A stretch of 64,000 nt of DNA from Comamonas terrae (GTDB lineage Bacteria; Pseudomonadota; Gammaproteobacteria; Burkholderiales; Burkholderiaceae_C), in NCBI RefSeq assembly GCF_001544075.1, contig NZ_BCNT01000003.1, forward strand, positions 248,001 through 312,000, given 5' to 3'. Under the pieces are notes generated by a model. That model was given only the letters and a program-made list of their open reading frames with translations, was not told where the DNA came from and searched no databases. The position numbers and the translations under genes were made by a program. Of the stretch, positions 1 to 9,713 are shown piece after piece. The first letter of the stretch is position 1. Every line of letters begins with the position of its first letter.

Positions 1-744
1 GCCGGCCACGGTGCCTGCGCTGCCGTTGCCGCCGGGGATGCCGTTGACGGACCAGTTGACGGCCTGACTGGGCGCGGGCGCATTTTCGGCCTCGCAGTCG
101 AAGCCCAGCGGCTCGAGCAGGTCGTTGTCCAGCGCGGGCGCGAAGCAGTACGCCAGCTTCAGCGACACGCTGGCGCGGGTCTTGACGGTGGCGCTGGGAG
201 GACGCAGCTGCAGGCCCTTGACCAGCGACCAGTCGCTGAAATGCGTGGCGCTGGCGGTCACGGTGCGGGCCTGCGCGTCCAGCGTGCCGCCCTGCCACCG
301 CCAGGTGCCATCGGCCTGCTGGGTGGCCACGCCCAGCAGTTCGGCGCTGCTGCCTGCGACATCGCTCTCGTCGTAGGCAAAGCTCAGCTGCACCGGCCTG
401 GCAAACGTGATGCCCTCCGGCAGCAGGTGGTAGCCAGACCCCACACGGCCGGGCGCGCCGTTGCTGACGGGCTGGATGCTGATCGTGGTGGGTGCGCTCA
501 GCGCGCCTTCGGGCACCACGAGCTGGAGCCTGCCGTCGGCGCTGCTCAGCGTGCCGCCCGCGCTGCCCAGGCTGGCGCTGACCGGCGTGCCCTGTGCAGT
601 GCCGGCAGGCGTCACCACGGGCGGTGGCCCTGGAGGCACAGGTGCCGGAGCCGGGGCAGGGGTGGAGTCGCCGCCGCCGCAGGCCGCCAGGGCCATCAGC
701 ACGGGGGCAATGCAAACCAGCTTGCGGATCAATGTGTATCGCAT
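1..744 (-). CDS. Putative lipoprotein with ZU5-like domain (C-terminus beyond left edge)
   Basis: The reading frame stays open from the ATG at 744 to the left edge (248 codons visible). The product starts MRYTLIRKLVCIAPVLMALA followed by ACGGGD, a lipoprotein signal with an LAAC lipobox, so it is probably anchored in a membrane. A Pro-rich linker follows at about residues 28-48. Residues of about 50-150 contain GSAGGTLSSADGRLQLVVPEG followed by ALSAPTTISIQP, the pattern of ZU5-like beta domains found in large bacterial surface lipoproteins. AAGGAG lies 7 nt before the ATG. The frame has a stable high-GC codon pattern. Its function is unknown and the C-terminal part is not visible. Confidence 0.75.
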   Translation of the reverse strand, partial: MRYTLIRKLVCIAPVLMALAACGGGDSTPAPAPAPVPPGPPPVVTPAGTAQGTPVSASLGSAGGTLSSADGRLQLVVPEGALSAPTTISIQPVSNGAPGRVGSGYHLLPEGITFARPVQLSFAYDESDVAGSSAELLGVATQQADGTWRWQGGTLDAQARTVTASATHFSDWSLVKGLQLRPPSATVKTRASVSLKLAYCFAPALDNDLLEPLGFDCEAENAPAPSQAVNWSVNGIPGGNGSAGTVAG

Positions 745-1075
745 GGAAATGCTCCTTGGGAGTGCAGAAAAGGCAGGCCGGCAGGTGGGACGCCTGTGCC
801 GCCAGGGATCGCGCCGACTTCGGGACACAGGCTGCGTGCCAGTGAGAGCAGGCGAAGAGGATTCGCCCACGGGATGAAGTGCGGACCGAGGCGGCAGCCC
901 AGACCGGCCGGCGCGAGAAGGCCGGCGGCAGGAAGGGAAAGGGCTCCGACATGCATGGGAAGGTTTTCCAGGAATGGACATCCGCCTGCCAAAGCAGGAC
1001 GGTGGCGGCATTTTTGGAAAACCGGATGGCGCGCGCCATCCCCCTAGGGATACCGTCTCAATGCCTGTTCATGCG
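745..1075. other. Intergenic region without a gene
   Basis: This gap lies between the lipoprotein start and the end of the LuxR-type regulator, both on the minus strand. It should carry the lipoprotein promoter, but no convincing -35/-10 pair is visible. The only clear structure is an 18-bp perfect palindrome at 1024-1041, described separately as a possible terminator. Short open frames here have no ribosome-binding site and no recognisable product. Confidence 0.5.
1014..1041 (-). terminator. Possible terminator after the LuxR-type gene
   Basis: GGATGGCGCGCGCCATCC is a perfect palindrome at 1024-1041, about 35 bp beyond the regulator stop codon on the minus strand. It is followed on that strand by GGTTTTCC, a short imperfect T-run. 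The position fits an intrinsic terminator, but the weak T-run makes this uncertain. Confidence 0.4.
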
Positions 1076-2170
1076 TCAGCCGCGCAGGCTGCGCCCCAGC
1101 TCGTCCCAGTTGCCGACATTGGCGACTTCGAGGATGGCGCCCAGGTGCTTCTTGAGCGCCGCATTGCTCACCCCGGTCAGCGCCAGGCTGTCGGCCCGGG
1201 CGTGGCCCAGCCCGGCCAGCACGGCGATCTCGCGCTGCAGCGGCGTCAGCGGCAGCTCCACCACGCGGCGCACCACGTCGATCTGGCGCGGTCGCTGCAG
1301 CTGCAGCGTCAGCAACCAGTGGGCGGCATCTTGCGCCGTGGGCTGCGTGCCGGCGTGCAGCGGACTGATGTGCAGCGCCAGCAGCCCCCGGGGCACGGGC
1401 AGCAGCCGGCTCTGGCCGGGCAGCAGTCCCAGCAAGGCGAGCAGATTGGCCGGCAGCGCAGCGGCGCCGGCACCGTACAGGCCCAGGCCCGGCACATGGG
1501 CCGCCTGCAACAGCTGCAGCGCCGGTGCGTCGGCCGACAAGGGGCGCAGGCGGGCGCCATCCAGCAGCACATGGCCGGTGGCGCCATGGGCGCTGAGGTG
1601 AGAGGGAGCGGCCTGCGGCTGGAAGGCGCGCTGCAGGCTGGCACAGGCCCGGTCCAGCAGGGACGCCTCGGCAGCGCTGAAGCCATGGCAGAAGCCGGCG
1701 CTGTGCGCACGGAACAGGGCAGCGACCGCCCGGGTCACGGGTCCCCTGGGCCCCTGCACTTCCACCCGCAAATCCAGCGTGTAGTGGTGGCCGTTGGGCC
1801 GCATCAGCAGATTGTGGCTGTTCGATCGGTAATACGCGGCGCCCGGCGACAGCAGCCGCCCCACGCGCGGCCCCTCGGGACGGGCCAGGATATGGATGTT
1901 GGTCTCTCCCGGGCCTGTGAACAGGTGGAACTCGTTGAGAAAGAGGTTGCGCACACTGGCCGGAGAGTCCTCGTGGTGAAAGCCCTCGGGACGCCCCTGT
2001 TCGTCGAGCCAGAACAGCGCCGCCGCATCGGCGCCCACCAGCGCGCGCAGCACCGCGCATATTTCGGCGGCGACGGGGGCCTGGCCCAGGCCCAGCCGGC
2101 ACAGCAAGTCCAGTTCCTGCCAGAGCAGTTGCCGCCGGGCAGCCGTCTGGAGGGTCAGATCCTTTCCCAT
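1076..2170 (-). CDS. LuxR-type helix-turn-helix transcriptional regulator
   Basis: A 364-residue protein. The C-terminal part, about residues 305-360, reads VVELPLTPLQREIAVLAGLG followed by HARADSLALTGVSNAALKKHLGAIL, which matches a LuxR/GerE DNA-binding domain. The N-terminal 250 residues show no receiver-domain aspartate and resemble an unassigned GAF-like sensing region. The ATG overlaps the last 16 bases of the upstream gene (2155-4548), so the two are probably translated together. Its signal and targets cannot be read from the sequence. The overlapping unknown membrane-anchored protein is the natural candidate for a functional partner, but that is inference. Confidence 0.75.
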   Translation of the reverse strand: MGKDLTLQTAARRQLLWQELDLLCRLGLGQAPVAAEICAVLRALVGADAAALFWLDEQGRPEGFHHEDSPASVRNLFLNEFHLFTGPGETNIHILARPEGPRVGRLLSPGAAYYRSNSHNLLMRPNGHHYTLDLRVEVQGPRGPVTRAVAALFRAHSAGFCHGFSAAEASLLDRACASLQRAFQPQAAPSHLSAHGATGHVLLDGARLRPLSADAPALQLLQAAHVPGLGLYGAGAAALPANLLALLGLLPGQSRLLPVPRGLLALHISPLHAGTQPTAQDAAHWLLTLQLQRPRQIDVVRRVVELPLTPLQREIAVLAGLGHARADSLALTGVSNAALKKHLGAILEVANVGNWDELGRSLRG

Positions 2171-4548
2171 GGCCAGTCATCCTGCACCAGCAGGGCTTCG
2201 GCATAGCTCAGGTCCTGCTTGCGCAGCCACAGGCCCTGCGGCCCCTGGCGCAGCTTCTCCACACCGGCCCGGTTCCACATCTGCGCCACGATGAGCTGGC
2301 GCTCCGGCGCCTGCGGCGCTTCGCCTTCCTGCGCAGGCCTTTCGGCCTCGCGCCAGTGCAGGCCCTGCGCATCCCAGCCCAGCAGCAGCGGCATCCAGGC
2401 CTGCAGGCCCAGGCTGCGCACTTCCTTTTCCACGGGATTGATCCAGTGCAGCTTCCATTCGCCCGGCCCGCTGTAGGAGCTGCTGAGCCACTCCAGCGTC
2501 ACCCAGCCCTCGCCGGCCGGATGGGGGCAGGCGCTGGGGCCGGTGCCGCACAGCACGGTGCCGCTGCGCGTCACGCACACGCCGTCAAAGCGCGGAGTCT
2601 CCGGCTCCCAGTAATTGTTGACGCGCGCATGCACGCCGCCCCACCACCACAGTGCATCGCCGCGGGCCGGGTCGCGCCAGACATAGTCGCCATCGGCGCA
2701 GGGATGCTGGATCTGGCGTACTTCGCGCCAGCGCGGCAGCAGCCGCCAGCGCCCTTGCGCATCGGGCGCGATATGACGGATGGCATACAGCGGCGACCAG
2801 TCGGGCCGCGCCAGGTGGCTGGTGGATACCGAATGCACGGGCCAGCGCCAGGAAGCCGTGTTCGCATCCCGGTCCTTGTCGGCCAGGCAGCCTGTCAGGG
2901 CCACCAGCCCCACACGCACCGCGGCGCCCCCGTTGCGGCCGGGCACGGGAATCAGGCGCACCACGGGCCAGGGCAGGTCCACGTTCTGCAGGCGCTGGCC
3001 GTCCCAGATCTGCACCGCGCCGCTGCCGCCACGCTCGGGGGCCTTGCCATGCGGCATGAGCACGGCGCGGCGGCCCTGCACCACCACATGCTCGAGCGCC
3101 CAGTTGCCGGCCAGATGGCGCTCGCCCCACTGCAGGCTGTAGGCCGCGGTTTCGCCCTGCTCGTCCAGCGCGTTCTTGCGCAGCGTCCAGATCAGGCGCT
3201 GGCCGGCCACGGGCTCGCTGCAGGCGCGCCACTGCTCGGGCTGCCGGGGATCGCGCAGCCAGGTGAAGGTGGTGCGCGGTATGGCAGCCAGCCTGATCTG
3301 CCCGTCCCTGGCGTGGCCGGCGCAGCCTTCGGTGTCGCTGGCCACACAGCTCAGGCTCACGCCGTCGTGCAGGCGCTCGGTCTCGGGCGTATCCAGCTCC
3401 ACGCGCTGCGCCACCACGGAGCCTTCCCAGCGCAGCACGGAAAGTGGCTTGGCCACCTCTTTTTCTTCTTCCTGACCTTGCTCGGGCAGGTACAGGCCCA
3501 CACTCCAGCTCTTGCGGTCCGCCGGCAGGGTCTCGGGCCATTGCTGCCAGCCGCGCTCCACGCTCCAGACCGCCAGGCGCAGCAGGGGGCGCTCCTGCTC
3601 GTCGCCCGCCGGGCAGGCATACAGCGCAAAGGCCTGGCCGTCCTCGCGCCAGGCCAGATGGGCCTTCTCGTCCACCAGCCAGGGCTGGGCCTTGCCGTCG
3701 ATCATCAGCTGCCAGTTCGGGCGTTCCAGAGGCTCGAGCGGATAGCGCAGATGGCGCAGCGTGGCCGGCCAGTGGCGCTCCAGCGTGAGCTTGGGAGCCG
3801 CCGGCGCAGGGGCTGCCGGCGGAGATGCGGCGGATGCGGGAGCCGCGGGCTTGCCCCCACCCTCGGCCCGAGCCGCCGGGGGCGGCGTCAGCGCCGGCGG
3901 GGAGGCCGCCACCTGCGGAGGAACCGTTTCAAGCGGCATCCACAAATCGCGCACGGCCACAAGGGGCTGGGCCGGGCTGGCCACATGCTCGCCCAGCCAG
4001 GCCTCGAAGCTGGCATCCGACATGACGACATGCTCGTCGTCGGCCAGTCCGCTTTCGTTGATGGTTTCTCCGCTCCAGCGCGGCAGCCGCCAGTGGATGC
4101 CCTCCAGCGCCTGGACCTGCGCGCGGCTCAGCAGCCAGCTGCGGCGGGACTTGCGGTCCACGAGGTGCGCGGTGTCGGATTCGTAGAAACCGGTGCGCAG
4201 CCAGCGTCCGTCGAACGAGGTATGCATGTCCGACTCCCACACCATGGGCAGGTAGACGCCGTCCGCGCACATGACATCGCCATAGACGGGGCCACCCATG
4301 CCGCGCTCGCCCTGCATGCGGAAATGCACGTCCCTGGATTCGGCCGGCGCCGGCTGCGCCTGTTCCGCAGCCGGCTCCCGGGCCGCAGGCCTGGGCGCCG
4401 CACCGGGCTTGCCGGGCACCTTGTCCGAAGGCTCCTGTCCGTCCGGCTGCGCCCTGGCGTTGCGCACATCCTGCATATGACTCAACAGCCAGCCAAGCGC
4501 ACATAAAGCCAGCACCGCGATGGCTATCAAGATCAGCAAAATTTTCAT
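2155..4548 (-). CDS. Unrecognised large membrane-anchored protein, Trp-rich
   Basis: A 797-residue protein that I do not recognise. It begins MKILLILIAIAVLALCALGW, a single N-terminal membrane segment, so the rest is probably periplasmic. Residues of about 35-70 and 215-265 are Pro/Ala-rich linkers. Between and after them are segments unusually rich in Trp, for example WLRTGFYESDTAHLVDRKS, WRLPRWSG and WWWGGVHARVNNYWEP. Several Cys residues are scattered through the outer part. The ATG at 4548 was chosen over an in-frame upstream start at 4638 because it begins exactly at the membrane segment. The stop codon overlaps the start of the LuxR-type gene. No enzyme motif is visible. Confidence 0.7.
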   Translation of the reverse strand: MKILLILIAIAVLALCALGWLLSHMQDVRNARAQPDGQEPSDKVPGKPGAAPRPAAREPAAEQAQPAPAESRDVHFRMQGERGMGGPVYGDVMCADGVYLPMVWESDMHTSFDGRWLRTGFYESDTAHLVDRKSRRSWLLSRAQVQALEGIHWRLPRWSGETINESGLADDEHVVMSDASFEAWLGEHVASPAQPLVAVRDLWMPLETVPPQVAASPPALTPPPAARAEGGGKPAAPASAASPPAAPAPAAPKLTLERHWPATLRHLRYPLEPLERPNWQLMIDGKAQPWLVDEKAHLAWREDGQAFALYACPAGDEQERPLLRLAVWSVERGWQQWPETLPADRKSWSVGLYLPEQGQEEEKEVAKPLSVLRWEGSVVAQRVELDTPETERLHDGVSLSCVASDTEGCAGHARDGQIRLAAIPRTTFTWLRDPRQPEQWRACSEPVAGQRLIWTLRKNALDEQGETAAYSLQWGERHLAGNWALEHVVVQGRRAVLMPHGKAPERGGSGAVQIWDGQRLQNVDLPWPVVRLIPVPGRNGGAAVRVGLVALTGCLADKDRDANTASWRWPVHSVSTSHLARPDWSPLYAIRHIAPDAQGRWRLLPRWREVRQIQHPCADGDYVWRDPARGDALWWWGGVHARVNNYWEPETPRFDGVCVTRSGTVLCGTGPSACPHPAGEGWVTLEWLSSSYSGPGEWKLHWINPVEKEVRSLGLQAWMPLLLGWDAQGLHWREAERPAQEGEAPQAPERQLIVAQMWNRAGVEKLRQGPQGLWLRKQDLSYAEALLVQDDWPWERI

Positions 4549-4639
4549 GCCGCAATCGTAACCAAGAGCAAGCGCGATTCGGCGCGCGCCAGGGCATCCA
4601 TGCAACAGATAACGGCCGGCGGGCCGGCTGCCGGCCATG

Positions 4640-4667
4640 AAAAAAGCAGCCGCAAACGGCTGCTTTT
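4640..4667 (-). terminator. Intrinsic terminator of the chemoreceptor gene
   Basis: Inverted arms AAAAGCAGCCG and CGGCTGCTTTT (4642-4652 and 4657-4667) surround a CAAA loop. On the minus strand the hairpin is followed by six Ts. It lies about 20 bp past the chemoreceptor stop codon. Confidence 0.85.
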
Positions 4668-4689
4668 CACGCGCGGCACAAGCGCCGCA

Positions 4690-6246
4690 CTACAGGTGGA
4701 ACACGTCCACCGAGCGCTCCAGCGTCTTGGCGCTCAGGCGCAACGAATCGGCCGCGCCGGTGGACTGCTCCACCAGTGCCGCGTTCTGCTGCGTGACCGA
4801 ATCGAGCTGGGCCACGGCCTCGTTGACCTGGGCAATGCCTATCGACTGTTCACGCGTCGCAATGCTGATCTGGTGCACCAGGGCGCTGACGCGGTCCACC
4901 GCATCGACCATGCCGTTGATGGTCTCGCCCGCGGCGCGCATGCGCGCATTGCCGTCGTTGATGCCGTCCACGGTGCGCGTGATCAGGCCGCTGATTTCCT
5001 TGGCCGCCGTGGCGCTGCGCTGGGCCAGCGCCCGCACCTCGCCGGCCACCACGGCAAAGCCGCGGCCCTGTTCGCCCGCACGCGCGGCCTCTACCGCGGC
5101 GTTCAGTGCCAGCAGATTGGTCTGGAAGGCAATGCTCTCGATCACGCCGATGATCTCGCTCATGCGCGTGGACGAACCGCGGATGTGCTCCATGGCCGCG
5201 CCCACCTCGCTGATGGCGGCGCCGCTGCGGCTGGCCACCTGCTTGCTCTGGTCACTTTCCAGCGCCATGTGCTGGGCCGTGTCGGCCGTCTGCGCCACCG
5301 TGCCTGAAATCTCCTCCATCGAGGCCGCGGTCTGCTGCAGATTGCTGGACTGGGATTCGGTGCGGCTGGCCAGGTCGAAGCTGCTTTGGGCGATTTCGTG
5401 GGCCGTGTCGGCAAAGTTGCGCACTTCGGTGCGCACATCGCCCACCACCGCGCGCAGATTGCTCTGGATCTGCTGCAGGCGCTGCATCAGCGTGCCCATG
5501 GTGCCGCTGTAGTTCCTGCTGCTGGCCGTGCCCAGGTTGCAGCTGGCAATATCGGCGGCAAAGCGGCTGGCTTCCTCCAGACCCGCGACGCAGCGCCGCT
5601 GGAAGCGCCACAGCACAAAGCCCCCGCCCAGCACCAGCGCGGCCAGGCGCGTGCCCCAGGCCAGGGCGCCCTGCCAGCCCAGCAGATCGGGCAGCATGGC
5701 CATGCTGCCGACCATGACCAACAGCAGTGCCATGCGGGCCACCAGGCCTACGTCCTGGCGCGCATCCCACCAGCCCATCAGGCCCAGGCGGCGCAGTTCG
5801 CCGCCGCGCAGGCGGAAGGTCGGCCGGCCTTTTTCGGCTTCGCTGCGCATGCGCTGGTACAGAGCCTCGGCCGCCTCGATCTCGCGCGGCTCGGGCTTGG
5901 TGCGCACGGACAGGTAGCCGCTGGGCCTGCCGCCCTCCATGATGGGCGTGACGTTGGCGCGCACCCAGTAGTGGTCGCCGTTCTTGCGGCGGTTCTTGAC
6001 CAGGGCCGTCCACGGATAGCCGTGGGCGATGGTGCGCCACATGTCCTTGAAGGCGGCGGCCGGCATGTCGGGATGGCGGATCAGATTGTGCGGCTGGCCG
6101 ATCAGTTCCTCATAGGAGTAGCCGCTCACGCGCACGAAAGCCGGGTTGCAGTGCGTGATCTCGCCCTTGGTATTGGTGGTGGACACCAGCAGCTCGTCGC
6201 CCGGATAGTCATGGTTGCGCTGGGTCACCGGCAGGTTCTGGCGCAT
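4690..6246 (-). CDS. aer: PAS-domain methyl-accepting chemotaxis protein, Aer-like
   Basis: A 518-residue chemoreceptor. Residues of about 15-115 form a PAS domain ([20 protein letters not shown], then [21 protein letters not shown]) typical of Aer-type aerotaxis receptors that bind FAD. Two adjacent membrane segments lie at about 160-210, with almost no periplasmic loop. The C-terminal signalling domain contains the conserved hairpin tip [20 protein letters not shown]. There is no C-terminal CheR/CheB pentapeptide. AGGAG lies 8 nt before the ATG at 6246, which favours this start over one 13 codons upstream. Redox or oxygen sensing is inferred from the family; the FAD-contact residues were not checked one by one. 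Confidence 0.88.
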   Translation of the reverse strand: MRQNLPVTQRNHDYPGDELLVSTTNTKGEITHCNPAFVRVSGYSYEELIGQPHNLIRHPDMPAAAFKDMWRTIAHGYPWTALVKNRRKNGDHYWVRANVTPIMEGGRPSGYLSVRTKPEPREIEAAEALYQRMRSEAEKGRPTFRLRGGELRRLGLMGWWDARQDVGLVARMALLLVMVGSMAMLPDLLGWQGALAWGTRLAALVLGGGFVLWRFQRRCVAGLEEASRFAADIASCNLGTASSRNYSGTMGTLMQRLQQIQSNLRAVVGDVRTEVRNFADTAHEIAQSSFDLASRTESQSSNLQQTAASMEEISGTVAQTADTAQHMALESDQSKQVASRSGAAISEVGAAMEHIRGSSTRMSEIIGVIESIAFQTNLLALNAAVEAARAGEQGRGFAVVAGEVRALAQRSATAAKEISGLITRTVDGINDGNARMRAAGETINGMVDAVDRVSALVHQISIATREQSIGIAQVNEAVAQLDSVTQQNAALVEQSTGAADSLRLSAKTLERSVDVFHL

Positions 6247-6374
6247 GGAAAACTCCTCGATTCGTTGATTGCTTTTGTGAAACACTGCATGCGCCAGGCC
6301 GATACCCTCGTCACCAGATACACAATTTCACATTTGCGTCATCATCGCATACCGCAATTGCCGTACTGGGGCAG

Positions 6375-7649
6375 TCAGAACAGGGACGCCGTGTAGGGGT
6401 CCGCATCCTGCTCGGAGGTCTGGGGCGCGGGCCTGAGCAGCAGCTCGCGCGCCAGCGGATCGCCCGCCGCCGCCACCCATTCCCGGGTGCGCACCAGGGC
6501 GCCGACGCGCACGCCCAGCAGACGCAGCCGCCGGGTCAGCGGCACGCGCTTGAGGCACTGGCCCGCGGCCTGGCGCAGCGCGGCCGCATCGTCCACGGGC
6601 AGTGCCAGCGTGTGGTCGCGCGTGGCGATCCTGAAATCGTCGTAGCGCAGCTTGATGCCCACGGTGCGCCCCATGTAGCCCTTGCGCTGCAGGTCTTCGG
6701 CCAGCCGCTCGCACAGGTCGGTGAAGATGGCGCCCAACTCCTGCCTGTCGCGCACCGCATGCAGGTCGCGGTCGAACGTGGTCTCGCGGCTCATGGACAC
6801 GGGCTCGCTCTGCGTCACCACCGGCTTGTCGTCCCGGCCCCAGGCCGCGGCATGCAGCCAGGCGCCATAGGATTTGCCGAAGTGCTGCACCAGCCAGGGC
6901 AGGCTCTGCGCCGCCAGCTGTCCCAGCGTCTCTATGCCCAGGCCCTTGAGCTTGGCGTCGGCCTTGGGGCCTATGCCGTTGAGCTTGCGGCAGGCCAGCG
7001 GCCAGATCAGCGTCTGCAGGTCTTCGGGCTGGACGATGGAGATGCCGTTGGGTTTGTTGAACTCGCTGGCCATCTTGGCCAGCAGCTTGTTGGGCGCCAC
7101 GCCCACCGAGCAGGTCAGGCCCGTGGCCTCGAAGATGGATTTCTGGATCAGCCGCGCGAGCACGCGCCCGCCCTCGCGCTGGCCGCCGGGCACCTCGGTG
7201 AAGTCGATGTAGACCTCGTCCACGCCGCGGTTTTCCATGACCGGCGCGATCGACAGGATCACGTCCTTGAAGGCCTTGGAAAAGCGCCGGTACTCGGCAA
7301 AGTCCACGGGCAGCAAGATGGCCTGGGGGCAGAGCCGTGCGGCCTTCATGAGCCCCATGGCCGAGCCCACGCCGAACTGGCGGGCCGCATAGGTGGCCGT
7401 GGTGATGACGCCGCGGCCCACGTAGTCCCTGAGCAGCGGGAACTCGGCCACGGGAATCTCGTGCAGCGGCAGGCCCGCATGGCGCGCCAGCAGCTCGTCG
7501 TCGGGCGCGCGGCGGCTGCCGCCGATCACCACGGGCAGGCCCTTGAGCTGGGGGTAGCGCAGCAGCTCCACGGACGCGTAGAAAGCATCCATGTCCAGGT
7601 GGGCAATGCGGCGCGGCAGCGCCGGCCGGGCAGGAGAGGAATCCGTCAC
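6375..7649 (-). CDS. dinB: DNA polymerase IV (Y-family translesion polymerase)
   Basis: A 424-residue Y-family polymerase that copies past DNA lesions with low fidelity. Catalytic motifs are visible: HLDMDAFYASVE near residue 17 supplies the first metal-binding Asp, and NRGVDEVYIDFTE near 138 supplies the Asp-Glu pair. The helix-hairpin-helix segment KLNGIGPKADAKLKGLGI follows. The C-terminus ends YTASLF, possibly a weak beta-clamp-binding tail. The start is GTG with no Shine-Dalgarno sequence. A CACAAT hexamer 8 nt upstream suggests a very short or leaderless transcript. No LexA box was seen. The gene stands alone between the chemoreceptor and the lysine permease. Confidence 0.95.
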   Translation of the reverse strand: MTDSSPARPALPRRIAHLDMDAFYASVELLRYPQLKGLPVVIGGSRRAPDDELLARHAGLPLHEIPVAEFPLLRDYVGRGVITTATYAARQFGVGSAMGLMKAARLCPQAILLPVDFAEYRRFSKAFKDVILSIAPVMENRGVDEVYIDFTEVPGGQREGGRVLARLIQKSIFEATGLTCSVGVAPNKLLAKMASEFNKPNGISIVQPEDLQTLIWPLACRKLNGIGPKADAKLKGLGIETLGQLAAQSLPWLVQHFGKSYGAWLHAAAWGRDDKPVVTQSEPVSMSRETTFDRDLHAVRDRQELGAIFTDLCERLAEDLQRKGYMGRTVGIKLRYDDFRIATRDHTLALPVDDAAALRQAAGQCLKRVPLTRRLRLLGVRVGALVRTREWVAAAGDPLARELLLRPAPQTSEQDADPYTASLF

Positions 7650-7712
7650 AGGCCGCTATTGTGCCTATGGCCGCGCATTTTGCAGGCGGGCGCGGCAACG
7701 GCCCGCCAGCGC

Positions 7713-9236
7713 TCAGCGCATTCCTTGCGCAGCCTCGCTGCGGATGGCATCGGTCTCGTCGAAGCGCATGTCGGCATAGCGCACCCAGGTCCTGCGCTTG
7801 ACCAGCCAGTAGCCGAGCCAGCAGCCCAGGAACAGCGGGATCGCCAGATAGGTGGAGACCACGCCGCCCCAGTCCACCTTGTCCTGCAGAAAGGCCTGGT
7901 AGTTCTGGCCCAGCGTGACGATCAGGCACAACACGAAGGCCAGGATGGGACCGAAGGGAAACATGCCGGCCTTGTAGGGCAGCAGGTTCACGTCGTAGCC
8001 GTGCATGACATAGCCGCGGCGGAAGCGGTAGTGGCACACCGCGATGCTGAGCCAGACGAGGAACTCCGTCATCCCCGCCAGGTTGAGCAGCCAGATGTAC
8101 ACGGCCTGCGGGCTGTACAGCGACGAGAACAGGCACAGGCTCGCGATCACGGTGCTGCCGGTCAGCGCGTACAGCGGCACGCCGTTGCCCGTGAGCCTGG
8201 CGAACACGCGCGGCGCATTGCCCTCGGTGGCCATGTTGTAGAGCATGCGGGTGGCAGCATACAGCCCGGAGTTGCCGGCCGACAGCACCGAGGTCAGGAT
8301 CACCGCATTCATCACCGTGGCGGCGCCCAGCAGGCCCGCGTGCTGGAACACCAGCGTGAAGGGGCTCACGGCAATGTCGGCCACATCGGTGCGCAGCAGC
8401 TGCGGATCGGTATAGGGAATCAGAAAGCCGATGACGATGATGGCCAGCACGTAGAACAGCAGAATGCGCCAGAACACCTGGCGGATGGCGTGCGGCACGT
8501 TCTCGCGCGGATTCTCGGACTCGCCCGCGGCCACGCCCACCAGTTCCGTGCCCTGGAAGGAGTAGGCCACGATCATGGCCACGCCCACGAAGGTGGCGAA
8601 ATTGCCCACGAAGGGCGCCTCGCCCACGGTCCAGTTCTCGAAACCCGGCATGTGGCCCGTATGGATGATGCCTGCCAGGATCAGCACGCCGGTGACCAGA
8701 AAGCCGAGCACGGCCAGCACCTTGATCAGCGCGAACCAGTATTCGGCCTCGCCGAAGCCCTTGGCCGAGAAGGCATTGAGCCCGAGCATGACCAGCATGA
8801 AGATGCCGCTCCAGAGGATGCCCGGCACGTCGGGGAACCAGTAGGCCATCACCAGCTGCGAGGCCACCAGGTCCACCGCCACCACCACGGCCCAGCTGAA
8901 CCAGAAGTTCCAGCCCAGCGCGAAGCCGAAGCCCTTGTCCACGTAGCGCGAGGCATAGGTGGAAAACGAGCCGGCCACGGGCATGAAGGCGGCCAGCTCG
9001 CCCAGGCTGGTCATCAGGTAGTAGACCATGATGCCGATGGTCAGATAGGTCAGCACGGCGCCGCCGGGGCCGACCTGGGCAATGGCCGAGCCCGAGGCCA
9101 CGAACAGGCCGGTGCCGATGGCGCCGCCGATGGCGATCATGCTCAGGTGGCGCGCCTTGAGCACTCGGTGCAAATGCGGCGTCTGCGCGGAATCATGCGC
9201 CTGGGCAGGCGCATCCGCGGACGTGGGCTGGGACAT
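7713..9236 (-). CDS. lysP: LysP-type lysine permease (APC family)
   Basis: A 507-residue amino acid permease with about 12 membrane segments. The sequence follows E. coli LysP closely from residue 25 onward: LKARHLSMIAIGGAIGTGLF, GFGEAEYWFALIKV, YSFQGTELVGVAAGESENP, and SAGNSGLYAATRMLY are all near-identical. The family imports an amino acid with protons across the inner membrane, and lysine is the best-supported substrate from this similarity. The N-terminal 20 residues are a variable cytoplasmic tail. In E. coli LysP also holds the regulator CadC; no cadC-like gene is present here. Confidence 0.88.
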   Translation of the reverse strand: MSQPTSADAPAQAHDSAQTPHLHRVLKARHLSMIAIGGAIGTGLFVASGSAIAQVGPGGAVLTYLTIGIMVYYLMTSLGELAAFMPVAGSFSTYASRYVDKGFGFALGWNFWFSWAVVVAVDLVASQLVMAYWFPDVPGILWSGIFMLVMLGLNAFSAKGFGEAEYWFALIKVLAVLGFLVTGVLILAGIIHTGHMPGFENWTVGEAPFVGNFATFVGVAMIVAYSFQGTELVGVAAGESENPRENVPHAIRQVFWRILLFYVLAIIVIGFLIPYTDPQLLRTDVADIAVSPFTLVFQHAGLLGAATVMNAVILTSVLSAGNSGLYAATRMLYNMATEGNAPRVFARLTGNGVPLYALTGSTVIASLCLFSSLYSPQAVYIWLLNLAGMTEFLVWLSIAVCHYRFRRGYVMHGYDVNLLPYKAGMFPFGPILAFVLCLIVTLGQNYQAFLQDKVDWGGVVSTYLAIPLFLGCWLGYWLVKRRTWVRYADMRFDETDAIRSEAAQGMR

Positions 9237-9711
9237 GAAGTTTCCGAATCATCAGGTGAATGCAACCCTGGGCGACCTGACCGTCGGCTCGACTTTGCGG
9301 TTGCGGCATCTCGCTGCATGGCGCCGCCAACGCGGAAAAGCGGTCGCCAGGCTGGCAGCGGCCGCTGCAAAAGATCAGGCGATGAAGTGCGCGAAGAGCG
9401 CCAGACGCTGGCGCAAGCGGCCACTCAGGCATCGCCCGTGGAGTCACCCCGGTCGGGTGCCCGGCGACAAAGCGGCCGCGCCGCCCTGCCGATCGATGGG
9501 CAAGAGCCGTCATTCTGCCAAAAAGAGCCCGACGCTATGGGTTCCTACGCCAAAGCCTGTGAAGGCAGGCGGGGCTCGGCGGCAGTGGCGCCGCTCTTTT
9601 TCCGATACGGACCGCTATCGAATCATGAGCTTTTGTCGCTTGCCATCAAATGGTTTTGATTTCTTTTCCATTCAACATCCAGCAATGGCAGGCGCTGGCA
9701 GCTATCGAATT
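9237..9711. other. 475-bp intergenic region with AT-rich repeat remnants
   Basis: No gene is visible between lysP and the DMT transporter gene, both on the minus strand. The left 350 bp is GC-rich and without clear structure, and presumably holds the lysP promoter. The right 100 bp is AT-rich and carries two degenerate copies of the short repeat family described separately. Overlapping open frames lack ribosome-binding sites and look like composition artefacts. Confidence 0.5.
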
Positions 9712-9713
9712 TC
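9617..9713. repeat. Degenerate Comamonadaceae-type short repeats (two copies)
   Basis: Two AT-rich stretches contain the pieces CTATCGAATCATGAGCTT / GTCGCTTG and GGCGCTGGCAGCTATCGAAT. They resemble the AGCTTC..GCGCTTG / CAAGCGC..AGCTAT palindromic repeat family seen elsewhere in this window at about 21.5, 25.5, 39.8, 42.0, 43.3 and 53.7 kb. The copies are imperfect. Confidence 0.45.

Noticed and set aside
6612..9659. A 1,015-codon plus-strand open frame opposite dinB and lysP
   Set aside because: It spans two clear genes and their gap in antisense, and its composition is that of a reverse frame.
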